A DNA stretch of 5,335 bases from DASYDU01 sp036499445 (GTDB taxonomy: Bacteria > Planctomycetota > Planctomycetia > Pirellulales > Lacipirellulaceae), in assembly GCA_036499445.1 (NCBI GenBank), contig DASYDU010000408.1, positions 1 to 5,335 on the forward strand. Reading direction: 5' to 3'. The first letter of the stretch is position 1. Each line of letters begins with the position of its first letter. Positions 4,279 through 5,335 of the stretch are shown here, piece by piece. The notes beneath the pieces are model-generated. The model saw only the letters and a list, made by a program, of their open reading frames with translations, was not told the DNA's origin and ran no database searches. The position numbers and the translations under genes were made by a program.

Positions 4279-5335
4279 CTACAGTGGCTCATCACGTGAT
4301 TCGGCCGCGCGGAACCCTAGATTCCCATAACGATGATATGCGACCGAGAGACTCTGCTCCTGGACATACCAAAGGAACTCAATTCGGCCATGGGCCAGCG
4401 GTGGAGCATCGGAAATGTATTGTAATGCGTCGGCGGCTGCGGCGCGAATCTCCGGCGATACACGGTCAGGCGCGGCATAGCGAACTCGGTCGGTTTGGCG
4501 CGTGAGGATGGCGCGGCCGAGTTCGGATTCGTCCTCTTCGACAAATTCGATGGCCGCACCCCAGGATTCGGTAAGTTCACCGAGTAGCCGTACGGCCTCT
4601 GCCGCACGGCCCGAGAGTCCTGGCGGCGAGCTGATCGTGATGCGGCAGCCGGCAGCCTGAGCGGCGGCGGCCCGCGCGAACACGTCGAACAGTGTGTCGT
4701 CCGGATGGACGCGAATTCGCAAGCGTTTGACGGGCAAATAGCGGCGGAAATTGTCCTCGCCCAGCAGTCGAAAGTGGTCGTGCGAGGCAAGGAATTCTTG
4801 GCTGGCCCACTGTTGATAGCTGTCGATTCCTGAAATAACGTTCGCGATTTCAGCAGCTATGGGTTGCGACGTCGATGCGGCCGTAATGTGCTTTTGCAAG
4901 CTATTGCGAAGATCGAGAAGATACTTTGACGACGGGGCTCCGGCAACGGTGGCGGCAGCTTGGCGGTCGTCGAGCCACCCTTGCTGCGGATAAACAAACT
5001 GCATCAATGGCACGACGTAATTCGGCCCACCCGCTTTGATGCCCGGGCCGACGCTGCTCTTGCCCATGCCGCCAAACGGCTGGCGCAGCACGATCGCGCC
5101 CGTCGTGGGGCGATTGATGTAGAGGTTGCCGGCGCGGATTTGCCGCTGCCAATATTCCTGCTCGCGGTCGTCAAGGCTTTCCAGGCCGGAGGTGAGGCCG
5201 TAGCCGGTCGCGTTCACCAGATCAATCGCTTCATCGAGGTTGCGGGCCTCCATCACGGCCAGCAGCGGGCCGAAGAACTCGGTGCAGTGAGTGATGCTGC
5301 CATTGCGGACGCCCCACTTGACCCCCGGACTCACG
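4279..5335 (-). CDS. putA: Bifunctional proline dehydrogenase / L-glutamate-gamma-semialdehyde dehydrogenase (PutA), C-terminal part
   Basis: The open frame runs off the right edge; 351 C-terminal codons are visible and the true start is outside. PutA oxidises proline to glutamate in two steps. The part seen is the end of the aldehyde dehydrogenase domain and what follows. HCTEFFGP (residues 16-23) holds the Glu of the ALDH ExFGP motif that contacts NAD. NATGYGLTSGLESLD (41-55), AGNLYINRPTTGAIV (68-82) and PFGGMGKSSVGPGIKAGG (86-103) are hallmark PutA/P5C-dehydrogenase sequences. About 220 further residues match the extra C-terminal domain of long (type B-like) PutAs, with GEDNFRRY (192-199) and a final EFLWYVQEQSLS...HRYGNLG (319-340) resembling their conserved C-terminal motif. 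The catalytic Cys and the proline dehydrogenase barrel are off-window, so a stand-alone dehydrogenase with the same tail is not formally excluded. The half-size TSUP gene follows after 51 bases. Confidence 0.88.
   Translation of the reverse strand, partial: VSPGVKWGVRNGSITHCTEFFGPLLAVMEARNLDEAIDLVNATGYGLTSGLESLDDREQEYWQRQIRAGNLYINRPTTGAIVLRQPFGGMGKSSVGPGIKAGGPNYVVPLMQFVYPQQGWLDDRQAAATVAGAPSSKYLLDLRNSLQKHITAASTSQPIAAEIANVISGIDSYQQWASQEFLASHDHFRLLGEDNFRRYLPVKRLRIRVHPDDTLFDVFARAAAAQAAGCRITISSPPGLSGRAAEAVRLLGELTESWGAAIEFVEEDESELGRAILTRQTDRVRYAAPDRVSPEIRAAAADALQYISDAPPLAHGRIEFLWYVQEQSLSVAYHRYGNLGFRAAESRDEPL

Overview
The window looks like chromosomal DNA of a planctomycete, probably from the order Pirellulales. 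The main reason is the pair of secreted proteins in the middle. Both end in a double EF-hand, dockerin-like segment (GDYNxDGxVDAADYxVWRD followed by VDxADYxxWxxxFG) and then a PEP-CTERM sorting tail, a combination that is very common in that group. The type-B-like PutA at the right edge and the moderately high GC fit, but they are not diagnostic.

Left part, + strand. The window opens in the last 61 codons of a fold-type-I (class I/II) aminotransferase. An intact class I SAM-dependent methyltransferase follows 11 bases later. Its Shine-Dalgarno sequence overlaps the aminotransferase stop codon, so the two are very probably co-transcribed. A 257-base non-coding gap with one imperfect hairpin comes next.

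Middle part, + strand. Two exported PEP-CTERM proteins lie in tandem. The first is a 258-residue CHRD-domain protein. The second is a 530-residue protein made of eight Gloeo/Verruco (GloVer, TIGR03803-like) repeats. Both start with GTG, both have signal peptides, and both share the dockerin-like plus PEP-CTERM C-terminal module. They are separated by 349 bases holding a GC-rich palindrome, a good -35 promoter candidate and no convincing gene.

Right part, - strand. A half-length TauE/SafE (TSUP) membrane protein converges on the GloVer gene so tightly that the two stop codons share the sequence CTAG. Upstream of it, 51 bases away and on the same strand, is the 3' end of putA (bifunctional proline dehydrogenase / L-glutamate-semialdehyde dehydrogenase). 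This end includes the C-terminal portion of the aldehyde dehydrogenase domain and the extra C-terminal domain of long PutAs. The two could form a putA-TSUP transcription unit.

The most interesting observation is a 38-base direct repeat (34/38 identical) covering the stop codons of both PEP-CTERM genes and continuing past them. At the second copy the bases after the stop encode the C-terminus of the TSUP gene on the other strand. At the first copy the same reading survives as an orphan antisense tail (AAARLWWTS-stop against AAVRLWWTN-stop). The first PEP-CTERM gene therefore appears once to have abutted the TSUP gene, or a copy of it, and a 1.94-kb segment carrying the GloVer gene now lies between the two copies. 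This points to gain of the GloVer gene by duplication or homologous recombination at PEP-CTERM 3' ends. I saw no CRISPR array, tRNA, rRNA, insertion sequence or recognisable riboswitch.
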